Counted from the first letter of the stretch, positions 1 through 9,313 are shown. The stretch is DNA of 64,000 bases from CANKJK01 sp040081715 (GCA_040081715.1 JBEBFY010000008.1:1-64000), one strand, 5' to 3'. The notes: generated from the letters alone by a model not told the origin. Numbers and translations: made by a program.

Positions 1-178
1 GGATCGTGGCGGGCAGGGGGGGGTGCCGTGACCACCGGACGGGATGGGGCTACCCTGCGGCGTCACTGAGGACCGATCCGATCCCCACACCGCTGCGCTG
101 GTATGGTTTGCACCGACGACGTGTCGCTTCACGCTCACGCCGGATCTATTCGCGACCCCGATCATGGAGGTTCATATC

Positions 179-457
179 ATGAGCATCGTTGTCCGCTTCA
201 GTCCCATCGCCCTCACTGCCAGGAAGTACGACGAGGCGATTCGCCAAATCAAGAACGCCGGCGAATGGCCAGCGGCCGGGCTCGATTACCACGTCTGCTT
301 CGGTTCGGATGGCAATCTTAAGGTCAGCGAGATCTGGAACTCGCAGGAGCAGTTCGAGGCCTTCGGCAAGCGTCTGATGCCGATCCTCGCCGACGTCGGC
401 ATCCAGTTCGCCAACCCGCCGGAGATCTTCGAGGTTCACAACATCGTCAAGGGCTGA
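179..457 (+). CDS. small protein, possible dimeric alpha/beta-barrel fold
   Basis: A 92-residue protein without signal peptide or membrane segment. I chose the ATG at 179 because a GGAGG sits at 166-170, eight bases upstream; the reading frame is open further upstream but without a comparable ribosome site. The alternation of strand-like stretches (SIVVRFSP, YHVCFGSDGNLKVSEIW) and amphipathic helices (ARKYDEAIRQI, QEQFEAFGKRLMPIL) resembles the small ferredoxin-like barrels of the antibiotic-biosynthesis-monooxygenase and related superfamilies. This is a fold guess, not a family match, and no function can be assigned. It stands alone, followed by a transposase relic on the other strand. Confidence 0.6.
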   Translation: MSIVVRFSPIALTARKYDEAIRQIKNAGEWPAAGLDYHVCFGSDGNLKVSEIWNSQEQFEAFGKRLMPILADVGIQFANPPEIFEVHNIVKG

Positions 458-630
458 TCAGCCGTCGGCTCGAACGCCAGAGACGTCGTGCCATCCGCCC
501 ACGGATGGCGGAGCTGCAACACGACCTGCCCGTCGGCCCCGACGTGGAGGCGCTCGTCCGTCACCAGTGGGCGCAAGGTGTAGCGACACACGCGCTCCAG
601 CCGATCCCGGTCGCCGACCGGCTCGTTCAG
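456..630 (-). pseudogene. IS91-family transposase relic (internal/C-terminal segment)
   Basis: Read on the minus strand from 630, the frame gives a segment containing RLERVCRYTLRPLVTDERL, then LHVGADGQVVLQLRHPWADG and TTSLAFEP. This is the pattern of the Y2-type (HUH) transposases of the IS91 family just before their zinc-ribbon C-terminus (RLxxLCRYxLRPP...W.DGT..L.FEP). The frame meets a TAA just upstream (about 634-636) and runs into the neighbouring gene downstream, so only some 58 residues remain and the catalytic tyrosines are absent. A related C-terminal fragment lies at 42384-42645, so the same element family has visited this chromosome segment more than once. Confidence 0.6.
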
Positions 631-720
631 ACTTTATCGGGCTGCCCACAGCGACTGAGAAGGCTGGGTCTAAGGTAACGTCGTGGTACGTCCAACTACA
701 CACGACCGCCACACCCCTGG

Positions 721-3300
721 GTGACAGGGGACTTCCTCACCCACGGTTTCAATCCCGAGTTCGGAGTCGGACGCGTCACCGCCCGTGAGGGACGGGCGCT
801 CGTCGTCGAATTTCGACGCCCAGGGACCCGGCTGCGGCTGGCGGCTGACTCGGACGCGCTCGTCCCGGTCAGCCTGAGCCCCGGCAGCCCGGTCCGGATC
901 ACGGCCAGCGGGGAGGAGACGACGGTCGAGGCGCGACTCGCCGACGGGACCCTGCGCCTGGCCACCGGGGCCACCGCCGCGTCGCATGAGGTGTGGCCGC
1001 TGGCCCTTGAGGGAGCGCTGCTCGACCGCCTGAGCCGGGGCGAGCCCGACGGCGTGGACGATTTCGTCACGCGCCTGGACATCCTGCACCTCCTGACTCT
1101 TCGGGAAGCCGATGGCCTGGGCGCCTTTCTGGGCGGGCGGATCCGTCTGTTCCCGCATCAGCTCTACGTGGCGGAGCAGGCGAGCGCGAGCGACCCGGTG
1201 CGCTGGCTGCTTGCGGACGAAGTCGGTCTCGGCAAGACCATCGAGGCCGCGCTCATCCTGAATCGCCTGGTGCACGCCGGGAGGGTGGAGCGCTGCCTGG
1301 TTGTGGCGCCCGAGACGCTGACCATCCAATGGCTCGGCGAACTCTGGCGAAAGTACCACCAGGTGTTCACGCTCCTCGATGCGCCGCGTCTGGCCGATGT
1401 CGCACGCGACTTCGGACCCGACTTCAACCCGTTCGACGCGCACCGCCGTGCCGTCATCGCGCTGGAGCTGCTGGTCGAGCGTCCGCAGCTGACCGCCCAG
1501 GCGGTGGCGGCAGGTATCGACGTCCTCGTGGTGGACGAGGCGCACCGGCTCCGGCGGCCTGCGGGGCACCCGGGCGAACCCGCCTGGCGCGCGGTCGCGC
1601 CGATCGCGGACCTGGGCCGCCACGTCCTGCTCCTGAGCGCCACGCCGCTCGAGGACGACGCCCACGGATTCTTCCGGCTGCTGCAACTGCTTCGTCCGGA
1701 CGAGTTTTCGGGGGATGGCAGCGTCGGAGATGCCAGCGTCGAGGCCCGGGCCTCCTCCCCCACGCCGCTGCCGCCGTGCACCAGCTCCACCCGCCGCGCC
1801 GACATTGGCGGCCTGCCGCCGCGGGTGGGCCTGCCGATCGCGCCGGACTCGCCGGCGGGCTGGCACCTGCGCGAGACGGTCGAAGCGACGGTGCGGGGAG
1901 CCGCGGCCAATAATGCCGTGGCCCGCACGCGGAAGATCGACCGGGTCCGGCGCGCGCTGGCCTCCGGGGCCGCCTTGAGCGCGGTCCTCGGACCGGAGGA
2001 GACGGCGTTGCGCGGCCAGGCGGCAGCGATGGACGCGGCTGACCCGCGCGTGGCGTGGCTGCTGGCGCACGCGCCCCGCTGGCGGACAGCGGGAGACAAG
2101 ACGCTGGTCTTTGTGGCCCACCGCGAAACGCTGGAGATGTTGCGCACGGCCCTCAGTCAGCGTGCGCAGGTCGCCACTGGCGTGTTCCACGAGGACCTCC
2201 CCACCGCTCGCCGCGACACTGAGGTCGCACGGTTCCAGGCGCTCGCGGGTCCCAGCCTGCTCATCTCGACCGAATGCGGGGGCGAGGGTCGCAACTTCGA
2301 GTTCTGCCGCCGGCTCGTCCTGTTCGACCTGCCGTGGAAGCCCTCGATTGTCGAGCAGCGCATCGGCCGGCTCGATCGGATCGGACGCCGGATGCCGGTG
2401 GACGTCGTGTACTTCCGTCCCCCACGCGGAATCGGCGCGGATGCCGTCCGCCTGTTCGAGGCGCTCGGACTCTTCCGTGAACCACTGGCCGGGCTCGAGC
2501 CCCAACTGGCGCCTGTCGAAAGCGCTATCGAGGAGGCTGCGGTCGCTCCCGGCGGATCGCTCTCCGACACGCGCTTCGAGAGGCTGGTCACCGACGCCCA
2601 CGCGGCGCGCACGCGCATCCGCGAAGCCGCCTACAGGGAGCTTCACCGCAACCCGTACCGGTCGAACATGGCGACGGACATTCTGGCGCGGGTGCCGAAG
2701 GAGCTCGACGGACTCAATGAGGAGGTCGTGGTGACGGCGTGCATCAGCCTGGGGTTCACCATCGAGCGCCCTCGGGGCCGGCATACGTTCGCGATCGAGC
2801 TCGGGAGCGGCGCACTGGTGGACGGCCTGCCCGGCGTTCCCGGCGGGTCGGGCTACGTGGGCACGTTCGACCGCGAGGAGGCGCTGGAGGAGGAGACCCT
2901 CGATTTCTTCGCATCAGGACACCCCCTCGTCGAGGGGCTCCTTTCCCACTTCGAGGAGAGCGCCCTGGGACGGGTCGCACGGTTCGAGCTGACGATCGGG
3001 CGTGAGCGCGGCGAGGGTCTCGTGGCCGTCTACAAGGACGGACCCTCGTTCGAGGTCATCGCGATCGATGCCACGGGGGAGGCGAGGCCTGACTGGGCAG
3101 CGGCACTCCGTCGGCGGCCGATGGGCGCGCGACCTGTGACCAGCAGTCCGGCCGCGGAGCAGCACTGGCGGGACGAGGCTCGGCGGTTGGGCGCCCGGCT
3201 TGACCCGGCGCGCCGTCCCCATGCCGTCGCCTCCATCGTGGTACGACCGGAGGTCGTCAAGCCCCGAACCCACGCGCACGCTCGCGCCGCCCGGCCTTAG
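721..3300 (+). CDS. rapA: RapA/HepA-like SNF2 ATPase (RNA polymerase-associated helicase-like)
   Basis: An 859-residue SNF2-type ATPase. The N-terminus (FGVGRVTAREGRALVVEFR, then a PGSPVRI segment) resembles the Tudor-like NTD of RapA. The ATPase core has motif I LADEVGLGKT near residues 164-173, a VVDEAHRL Walker B near 270-277, a LLLSATPLEDD motif III and, near 545, EQRIGRLDRIGR as motif VI. The C-terminal segment FDREEALEEETLDFF followed by HPLVEG matches the RapA C-terminal domain. RapA recycles RNA polymerase stalled after termination in gamma-proteobacteria. At 859 residues it is about 110 shorter than the E. coli protein; residues 330-390, between the two lobes, are proline-rich and poorly similar. 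The start is a GTG. Which substrate it acts on here is inferred from the family. Confidence 0.8.
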   Translation: MTGDFLTHGFNPEFGVGRVTAREGRALVVEFRRPGTRLRLAADSDALVPVSLSPGSPVRITASGEETTVEARLADGTLRLATGATAASHEVWPLALEGALLDRLSRGEPDGVDDFVTRLDILHLLTLREADGLGAFLGGRIRLFPHQLYVAEQASASDPVRWLLADEVGLGKTIEAALILNRLVHAGRVERCLVVAPETLTIQWLGELWRKYHQVFTLLDAPRLADVARDFGPDFNPFDAHRRAVIALELLVERPQLTAQAVAAGIDVLVVDEAHRLRRPAGHPGEPAWRAVAPIADLGRHVLLLSATPLEDDAHGFFRLLQLLRPDEFSGDGSVGDASVEARASSPTPLPPCTSSTRRADIGGLPPRVGLPIAPDSPAGWHLRETVEATVRGAAANNAVARTRKIDRVRRALASGAALSAVLGPEETALRGQAAAMDAADPRVAWLLAHAPRWRTAGDKTLVFVAHRETLEMLRTALSQRAQVATGVFHEDLPTARRDTEVARFQALAGPSLLISTECGGEGRNFEFCRRLVLFDLPWKPSIVEQRIGRLDRIGRRMPVDVVYFRPPRGIGADAVRLFEALGLFREPLAGLEPQLAPVESAIEEAAVAPGGSLSDTRFERLVTDAHAARTRIREAAYRELHRNPYRSNMATDILARVPKELDGLNEEVVVTACISLGFTIERPRGRHTFAIELGSGALVDGLPGVPGGSGYVGTFDREEALEEETLDFFASGHPLVEGLLSHFEESALGRVARFELTIGRERGEGLVAVYKDGPSFEVIAIDATGEARPDWAAALRRRPMGARPVTSSPAAEQHWRDEARRLGARLDPARRPHAVASIVVRPEVVKPRTHAHARAARP

Positions 3301-3418
3301 GGCCGACAACCACGCGGCGTGGGGCCGAGCAATCTGCGTCCACGCTGGCCCTCCAGGCGAGCGGAATCCGCACGGGTCGGGGGCCGCTCTGGTCGATGTG
3401 CCGGGATCTCAAGCGGGT

Positions 3419-3447
3419 ATGACTTGTGCTGTTGGCGGCGCTAGAAT
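3419..3447 (+). promoter_or_regulatory. sigma70-like promoter candidate
   Basis: ATGACT at 3419-3424 and TAGAAT at 3442-3447 are separated by 17 bases, and the predicted start point lies about 25 bases before the ATG at 3481. It would serve the decayed small gene that follows. Judged by eye only. Confidence 0.35.
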
Positions 3448-3480
3448 CGGGCACAGACGCCCGGTCGCTGGAGGCGTGTC

Positions 3481-3650
3481 ATGCCCACGATTGAGGAACG
3501 CGTCGCCTAACTGGAAGGCCGCATGCAGGATCACTCCGCGCAGACGTCCACGCCGAGTTCGCAACCCAGCGGTCGGAGACGGATCGCAGATTCCTCTGGC
3601 TGACAGGCATGCTCGTGACCAGCGCGCTCGTCGCCACCCCTGGCGACTGA
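3481..3650 (+). pseudogene. decayed small coiled-coil protein with C-terminal membrane segment
   Basis: From the ATG at 3481 the frame reads MPTIEERVA, then a TAA where a sense codon (TAC would suffice) is expected, then LEGRMQDHSAQ. After a frameshift near 3541-3543 it continues DVHAEFATQRSETDRRFLWL and TGMLVTSALVATPGD to a TGA ending at 3650. Together these make a small protein of the familiar plan: an N-terminal heptad-like coil (IEERVAxLEGRM), then a basic/tryptophan turn and a single hydrophobic helix. Both lesions are small, so decay is recent, or one is a sequencing error. A promoter-like sequence is retained upstream. Confidence 0.55.
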
Positions 3651-3660
3651 CCTCGGCAGT

Positions 3661-5089
3661 TCAGCGACGGCGGTAGAGAGCGTAACGCCCCGCCCGGCGA
3701 ACCTCGGCGAGCCTTTCGTTGTCGGGTTCCAGGTCGGTCAGCAGCAGGTCACCCTCCCTGGCGCTGGCCAGGAACTCCGCTGGGCCACCCAGCACCGCGC
3801 GGCCGCCACGCACATGCTCGAGCACGAAGCGGTCACTGTGCTCCCAGGTTGGGCGGAATACGCGGGCACCCGCCGTGTCGGTGACCGACAAGATCAGTCC
3901 CTGCGGCGTGCCAACCATGCTGCGCTTATCGTGGGAGTACCAGATCAGTTTTCCCTCGGCCACCACAGCCGCGAGCACCACGACGGCCACTGCGGCCCGC
4001 CAGCGCCATCGCGCCGCGTGATCTGCCAGCGCGCTGAGCCCCCACACCAGCGCCCATCCGACGCCGATGGCAAACGCCGGGTAGAAGGGATTGAGGTACC
4101 ACCCGAGCTTGGTCGACATGGCCGTCGGCACACCGAGGGTGACGAGCCCCCAGATCGCGACAATCCGAAGGAAGCGCCTGTCCACCGCGAGAACGTCGCG
4201 ATGCAGCCGAGCCCAACCCGTACCGATGATGGCCAGCGTCAGCACCACAGCGGCAGCCGTCAGCCACTCGTAGTGGTCCCGTTGAAGCGTGTCGAGGTAG
4301 TAGAGAAGGCCGCCGCCATGCATGTCGAGTGGTTCGACCACCCGGTCGACGAAATCTGTCGCGAAGATCACGCGAAAGAAGCGCCAGCCATCGGCGGCAT
4401 GGCGAGCGGCGCCCCACGTGCCGACTCCGGCGGCACCCACGACGACGCCGGCGCCCAGTGGCAGCCACTCGCGCCGCGCGAGGCCTCCGCGCGTCACCAG
4501 CACAAGCGCCACCATCACCAGAGGCATCAGAAAAGCCATGCCCTTCAGAAGAAACGACAAGGCGAGGAGCGGGCCAATCCATGCGAGGGCCGAGCGTCGC
4601 TCGTCGCTACGCCACAGCGCGAACGCGGTAAGGGTGCTGAACAGGGTGAACATCGCGTCCGCGTTGCCACTCCGACCGGAGTGCAGGAAGAAGAACGCGA
4701 ACATCGTGCTGAGCACGAGACTGGCCGCCAGCGCCGCCTGGGGGCCGATGGCGCGTCGGCACCACCACTGCACCACCGGCGATGGTCAGCCAGGCTGAGA
4801 GCGCCGAGGCAAGGCGGAGCGACACCAGGTTGATGCCAAATGCCGTAAAGGACAGCGCGATCAACCAGACATTGAGCGGCGGTTTCGCGTTGTAGTAGTC
4901 GACCTCGCCGAGAAACGTCGTTACGACCCAGTCACCCCTGGCCATCATCTCCGCGGCGGTTGTGCCGTAGAGCGACTCATCCCAAGTTTGAACGATGTCA
5001 CGGTCAAGGCGGTATCCGAGATTCCAAGCCGCGAGCAACAAGACAGCCGCAGCACACAGTCCATAGCGCCGGGCACAGAAGGACAACAT
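3661..5089 (-). pseudogene. ArnT-like family 39 glycosyltransferase, frameshifted
   Basis: Two overlapping minus-strand frames make one gene. The N-terminal part starts at 5089 (first membrane helix YGLCAAAVLLLAAWNLGYRL, then the DIVQTWDESLYGTTAAEMM stretch typical of GT39 loop 1 with its catalytic Asp/Glu, then YYNAKPPLNVWL). The C-terminal part covers 3661 to about 4776 with multiple membrane helices (LHSGRSGNADAMFTLFSTLT and following). The frame changes within 4771-4780, where one extra G in GCCGGTGGTG explains the break; removing it restores LTIA followed by VVQWWCRRAIGP. GT39 enzymes transfer sugars from polyprenyl carriers to lipid A or proteins at the periplasmic face of the inner membrane. 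It may be a recent pseudogene or a sequencing error; everything else is intact. Confidence 0.75.
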
Positions 5090-5226
5090 GGATGAACGGT
5101 TCGGATTCTCCCGGAATTACTCCCGCTGTGACCAGTTCTTTCGCAGCCGGCTAAAGCGATACCGGAGGGTACGCATCACAGAGTAGCTCTCGGGGCGTCC
5201 TGGGCTGGCTGGTGACAGCGCTCCGC

Positions 5227-6744
5227 TCAGGCAAGTCTGGCAAGCGCCGCCCGGTCCCGCTTACCCTGTGGCGTTCGTGGCAGCGCATCGACGTAGGTCA
5301 CGCCGCGCGGGTGCGCGTGCGGCGCCAGGTGCCCGCGCACCAGGGCCCGCAGTTCACGCGTGAGCTCGCCGGACGGGCGATCGGCGACGACTACGGCATG
5401 CGGACGCACCAGGCCGTCGTCGTCCTTCACGCCGATCACGGCGACATCTCGCACCTGCGGGTGCTGGAGGAGGCATTCCTCCACGGCACGCGGAGCCACC
5501 CACTGGCCGTTGACCTTCAGCATGTCGTCGGTGCGGCCGCAGAATTCGTAGCGCCCGTCCTCGTGCCGCCGGAGCATGTCGCCCGGCACGCACCACCCGC
5601 CGCGAAACACGCGCGCCTCGTCCTCGGGCCGCTGCCAGTATCCGAGCGCGCGCGACGGGCCCCTCACCCACAGCTCCCCGGGTTCACCGTCGGGTACATC
5701 CTGACCATCCGCGTCGCACAGGCGCACGTCGTAGCCGGGCACCGGCTGGCCGAGGGACCCGGGCTCCGCTTCCCCGATCTGATTGCTCACGACGATGTGG
5801 CACATCTCGGTCATACCCAGGCCATCAACAAGCTCGACGCCAATCCGCTCACGCCACCGCTGATGCAGCGTGGAAGGCAGCGCTTCTCCCGCCGAGGTCG
5901 CGACTCTAAGCGTGGCGAGGGCGTTCTTGATCCCGGGGTCACCGCCCGTCATCTGCCGCACCATCGCAGGCGTGGTCACCAGCACCGTGGCCGCATGACG
6001 GCGCACCCGGGATGCGAGAACTGCCGCGGTCGCGCGTTCCTCGAAGAGGACGACTGACGCCCCGACTGAGAGCGGAAACAGGAGATTGGCGCCCATGGCG
6101 TAGCCGAAGTGGAGCTTGGGCGCCGCCACGGTCACGTCGTCGGGACCCAGGTGGAGAATGCCTTGTCCGTAGGCCGCGGCGGCTCGGATAAAGGCCTCGT
6201 GCGAATGCCGCACCGCCTTGGGCTCGCCGCTTGAGCCGCTCGTAAACTGCCACACGGCGTCGTCGCCAGGAGCGGCGGTGTGCACGGGTGGAATGCCGGA
6301 TGTGGCCGCGAGCACTGAATCCACCGTGATCGGATGGAGCCCCGTTCCAGCGCCGCTGCACTCCACGGCCCGCGACGCGGGCACGACCGCCGCCGATGCG
6401 TTGATGTAATCAGCCAGCCTTCGCAACTGCCCTTCCGGCACGAGGGGACTGGCGAGCGCCGTCACCACACCAAGCCGAAGCGCGCCGAAGAAGGCCGCCA
6501 CCAGCTCAACACCATCGGGCAGCGCCAGGAGGACACGCTGGCCGGGCACCACGCCCTCCGCCTGGAGACGCGCGGCCCAGCAGCAGGCGCGCGCATCGAG
6601 GGCCCGGTAGGTGCGGCTCTCGCCGTCCGCGTGCACGGCGGGACTCCCGCCGCGACCCTCGCGCAGCCGGTTCTCGAGAACGTGCGTGTAGAGATTCAGC
6701 GTCAGGCCCTGGACGACCCCTTCAGCAGGCCGTCGATGCTCCAC
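5227..6744 (-). CDS. AMP-forming acyl-CoA ligase, benzoate-CoA ligase-like
   Basis: An ANL-superfamily ligase of about 490-505 residues. It shows the P-loop-like motif FTSGSSGEPKAV, the DGLGMTEM motif A5, a YEFCGRTDDMLKVNGQWVAP hinge motif and the catalytic lysine near the C-terminus in LPRTPQGKRDR. The N-terminal LNLYTHVLENRL and the overall spacing resemble benzoate-CoA ligases, which activate aromatic acids to CoA thioesters; the true acid cannot be told from sequence. The start is uncertain. A GTG at 6744 would overlap doxX by 43 bases. A CTG that overlaps the doxX stop as CTGA, with AAGGGG about nine bases upstream, is an alternative (first residues TLNLYTHV). Confidence 0.75.
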   Translation of the reverse strand: MEHRRPAEGVVQGLTLNLYTHVLENRLREGRGGSPAVHADGESRTYRALDARACCWAARLQAEGVVPGQRVLLALPDGVELVAAFFGALRLGVVTALASPLVPEGQLRRLADYINASAAVVPASRAVECSGAGTGLHPITVDSVLAATSGIPPVHTAAPGDDAVWQFTSGSSGEPKAVRHSHEAFIRAAAAYGQGILHLGPDDVTVAAPKLHFGYAMGANLLFPLSVGASVVLFEERATAAVLASRVRRHAATVLVTTPAMVRQMTGGDPGIKNALATLRVATSAGEALPSTLHQRWRERIGVELVDGLGMTEMCHIVVSNQIGEAEPGSLGQPVPGYDVRLCDADGQDVPDGEPGELWVRGPSRALGYWQRPEDEARVFRGGWCVPGDMLRRHEDGRYEFCGRTDDMLKVNGQWVAPRAVEECLLQHPQVRDVAVIGVKDDDGLVRPHAVVVADRPSGELTRELRALVRGHLAPHAHPRGVTYVDALPRTPQGKRDRAALARLA

Positions 6745-7082
6745 GGGCCAGGCCCGGTGACGAACACGTACAGAAAGATGAAGCAGAGCAGCACCGCCGC
6801 GTCGCCTTGATTCTGAATCGGCAGGAGTCCGTTGGCCACGTGCGCAAGGAAATACGCCGTCGCCATCTGGCCGCTGGCCACCAACGCAGCCGGGCGGGTG
6901 AACAGGCCCAACAGGATCAGCGTGCCCGCAACGGCCTCAATGATCGCGGCCACACCGAGCATCGACGCCAGCGGCTGCGCCGTGCCGCCGAACATGCCGA
7001 ACTTCTGCAGCCCGTGCAGCAGGTAGACGAAGCCGGCGACGACGCGGAGGCAGGCGTAGATCTTTGGCGCGAGTGAGGTCAT
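6702..7082 (-). CDS. DoxX family membrane protein
   Basis: A 126-residue protein with four hydrophobic helices. It opens with the family signature RVVAGFVYLLHGLQKFGMFGG and continues with GVAAIIEAVAGTLILLGLFTRPAALVASG. DoxX-family proteins sit in the inner membrane. Characterised members are a thiosulfate:quinone oxidoreductase subunit in archaea and parts of oxidative-stress complexes in bacteria, but most are unassigned. It lies between the acyl-CoA ligase, which it overlaps, and a small uncharacterised gene 8 bases upstream, so the three are probably co-transcribed. Confidence 0.8.
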   Translation of the reverse strand: MTSLAPKIYACLRVVAGFVYLLHGLQKFGMFGGTAQPLASMLGVAAIIEAVAGTLILLGLFTRPAALVASGQMATAYFLAHVANGLLPIQNQGDAAVLLCFIFLYVFVTGPGPWSIDGLLKGSSRA

Positions 7083-7090
7083 GGGGCCCC

Positions 7091-7516
7091 TTACTTCTGT
7101 GTCATGGCCGCGATGCGGCGCTTCACGCCCTCCAGCTTCGCCAGGCCCTCGGGCGACCCGGTGACCAGTTGCTCCACGTGCGCGAGATAGGCCGGCGCGC
7201 CCATCTTGGCCCGGTACTCGGCGAGGTAGGGCTGGAGCTTGGCGTAGATGAATACGTGCTCGCCGTTGGCATCGTTGAACATCGTGGCGTCAATCGCACC
7301 GTGATTGGCGAGTGAGGCGGCCATGTCCCAGTAGGAGGTCACCATGCGGAACCAGGCGCTGTGCTCGCCCTGGATGACGCTGGTGATGTCCTGCACGGAC
7401 TGCGGGAAGAAGGTCCCGAACCACGCGCGTGCCTTGCGCATGGTCTCTTCCCGGCGCATGTCATAGAGACGCAGCAGCAGGTCGGCGCTTTCGTAGGGTG
7501 TGCTCATGTCAGGCAT
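7091..7516 (-). CDS. conserved-looking protein of unknown function
   Basis: A 141-residue, mostly helical, soluble protein. An AGGGGAT lies six to eight bases before the ATG at 7516, supporting that start over the second methionine three codons on. Notable are a cluster of aromatic residues (ARAWFGTFFPQS, HSAWFRMVTSYWDMAAS) and a C-terminal helical stretch rich in Lys/Arg. I do not recognise the family. It is the first gene of the minus-strand set with doxX and the acyl-CoA ligase, and diverges from the PEP-synthase-like gene across 90 bases. Confidence 0.6.
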   Translation of the reverse strand: MPDMSTPYESADLLLRLYDMRREETMRKARAWFGTFFPQSVQDITSVIQGEHSAWFRMVTSYWDMAASLANHGAIDATMFNDANGEHVFIYAKLQPYLAEYRAKMGAPAYLAHVEQLVTGSPEGLAKLEGVKRRIAAMTQK

Positions 7517-7606
7517 GTTATATCCCCTGTCCCGGGGGTGCCCCGTTACAGGGCCGTCGCGAAGGCGTTACACTCCGCATTCATCCGCCTCAAGGGACCG
7601 ACCGCC

Positions 7607-9313
7607 ATGCCAGAACCTGCCGCTGCCGCACAGACCCTGACGCCCCCACGTCCAGGCGCCTGGGAACTGGAACGCACGCACATGACCCGGCCGCCGTCCG
7701 GGTTCGTGAAGAGCATTTTCCCGATCGCCATGCCGCGCGGATTTGCGAAGAGCCTGCGCGAGTACGGCGCCCTGCTCGAAAAGTTCGACGTGGCCATCGT
7801 CGGCGGCTTTGTCTACATGTGCACACGCGGCGTCGGCGCGCCGGAGAGCGCTCAGGGGCCGCCGCCTCGGCTGATCTTCGAGGTCATGCGCCGGATCCAT
7901 CCCGAGATCCGCTGGCGCATCAGGCGGGCGCAGTCCGTGTTCCGTGATCGGCGCTGGCGGCAGGACGTCGCGCTGTGGGACAACGAGATCAAACCGTCGC
8001 TTCTGAAGGAAGGAGCGGGCCTCAAGGCCGAGGACATCGCGGGGATGACGGACGCCCAGCTTGCGGACCACGTGCAGCGGGCGGCGGCCCTTCTGGATCG
8101 GGCCGTCGAAGGCCACCACCGCCTCAACATGTGTGCCCTGCTGCCGCTCGGGGACTTCCTCGCGCAGGCCACCACCTGGACAGGCCTGACGCCGTCGGCG
8201 CTGCTCGAGGCGTGCCGTGGGCTCTCCACGCCCTCGGCCGGGGGCGCGCTGGAGATGGCCGCGCTCAAGGCCGCGCTCCTTGCGGACCCGGAGGCGAAAG
8301 CCCTGCTGCTCTCGGCCGCCGCACCGGCCTCCGTCATCGATGGGCTGCTGCAGCGGCCCGGCGCCGTCGGCGAGGCGATGGGGGCCTACCTCGACGAAAT
8401 GGGCCTGCGGTGCCTCGGCGGCTACGACGTCTCCGAACTGCATGCCCGGGAGAGCCCGGAACTGCTCGTGCGGATCATCCGCGCGGCCCTCGCCAGGGAA
8501 CACTCGGCTGACGACCCCGCGGCCACGAGCCGAGCGCTGGCGGCCGCGCGCGCGAAGGTACCGCCCGAGCATGCACTGGCCTTTGATGCCCTCTTCGAGG
8601 AAGTACGCGTCACCTATCGCATCCGGGACGAGCGCAACTTCTTCGGCGATGCACCCGCCATAGGGTTGGCCCGCCGGGCCATCCTTGAAGCGGGACGGCG
8701 GCTGAAAGCCTCCGGCGCGGTGCAGGCCGTTGATCACGCGCTCGATGCGTCTGCCGGAGAACTGGTGGCGCTCCTCACTGGTCAACCCGGACCCACGGCC
8801 GCCGAGCTGGCGGAGCGATATCGCTTCCGCATGGAAGCCGACATCAACGCGATGCCGGACCGGCTCGGATTCCCCCCCTCAGCACCGCCGCCGGATCACT
8901 GGCTGCCAGGGGACGCCGCCCGGGTCAGCCGAGCGGTCGGCGTGGCACTCGAGATGATGTTCAGCGTGCGCGCTGAACCGCAGGCGGCGCCGAAGCTTCT
9001 CAAGGGATTCCCCGCCAGCCCGGGCGTGTATGAAGGGCCGGCGCGCGTCGTCCGAGAGGCCGCCGAGCTACCGACGGTGCAGGCCGGCGAGATCCTCATC
9101 ACGCCAGCCACCTCTCCGACGTTCAACGTCGTACTGCCACTCATCGGGGCAATCGTCACCGAGCGCGGCGGGGCACTCTGTCATGCGGCCATCGTCGCGC
9201 GCGAGTACGGCATCCCGGCGGTGGTCGGCTCCGTAGGCGCCATGAAAGTGATTCAGACCGGCATGCGCGTCCGCGTAGACGGCGCGGCTGGCGAGATCAC
9301 GCTCCTCGACTGA
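7607..9313 (+). CDS. PEP-utilising enzyme, phosphohistidine swivel domain (PEP synthase/rifampicin phosphotransferase-like C-terminal part)
   Basis: A 568-residue protein. The last 90 residues form a phosphohistidine swivelling domain: KGFPASPGVYEGPARVV, ITPATSPTF, and TERGGALCHAAIVAREYGIP with the phospho-accepting histidine at about residue 526. The central helical part (RYRFRMEADINAMPDRLGF, FEEVRVTYRIRDERNFF) resembles the substrate-binding region of rifampicin phosphotransferase-like proteins. No ATP-grasp domain is present; that is encoded by the next gene, which overlaps by one base (TGATG). In canonical enzymes the order in one chain is ATP-grasp, middle domain, swivel domain. The substrate is unknown. 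Confidence 0.75.
   Translation: MPEPAAAAQTLTPPRPGAWELERTHMTRPPSGFVKSIFPIAMPRGFAKSLREYGALLEKFDVAIVGGFVYMCTRGVGAPESAQGPPPRLIFEVMRRIHPEIRWRIRRAQSVFRDRRWRQDVALWDNEIKPSLLKEGAGLKAEDIAGMTDAQLADHVQRAAALLDRAVEGHHRLNMCALLPLGDFLAQATTWTGLTPSALLEACRGLSTPSAGGALEMAALKAALLADPEAKALLLSAAAPASVIDGLLQRPGAVGEAMGAYLDEMGLRCLGGYDVSELHARESPELLVRIIRAALAREHSADDPAATSRALAAARAKVPPEHALAFDALFEEVRVTYRIRDERNFFGDAPAIGLARRAILEAGRRLKASGAVQAVDHALDASAGELVALLTGQPGPTAAELAERYRFRMEADINAMPDRLGFPPSAPPPDHWLPGDAARVSRAVGVALEMMFSVRAEPQAAPKLLKGFPASPGVYEGPARVVREAAELPTVQAGEILITPATSPTFNVVLPLIGAIVTERGGALCHAAIVAREYGIPAVVGSVGAMKVIQTGMRVRVDGAAGEITLLD

Noticed and set aside
670..2784. 704-codon open frame antisense to the RapA-like gene
   Set aside because: GC-rich third positions keep the opposite frame open; the translation is Arg/Gly/Pro-rich and resembles no family, while the plus strand encodes a clear SNF2 ATPase.
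3814..4833. 339-codon plus-strand frame across the glycosyltransferase
   Set aside because: His/Arg/Glu-rich shadow; the minus strand has membrane helices and GT39 motifs.
7568..8785. 405-codon minus-strand frame across the swivel-domain gene
   Set aside because: Opposite strand has clear phosphohistidine motif; this frame is biased and featureless.
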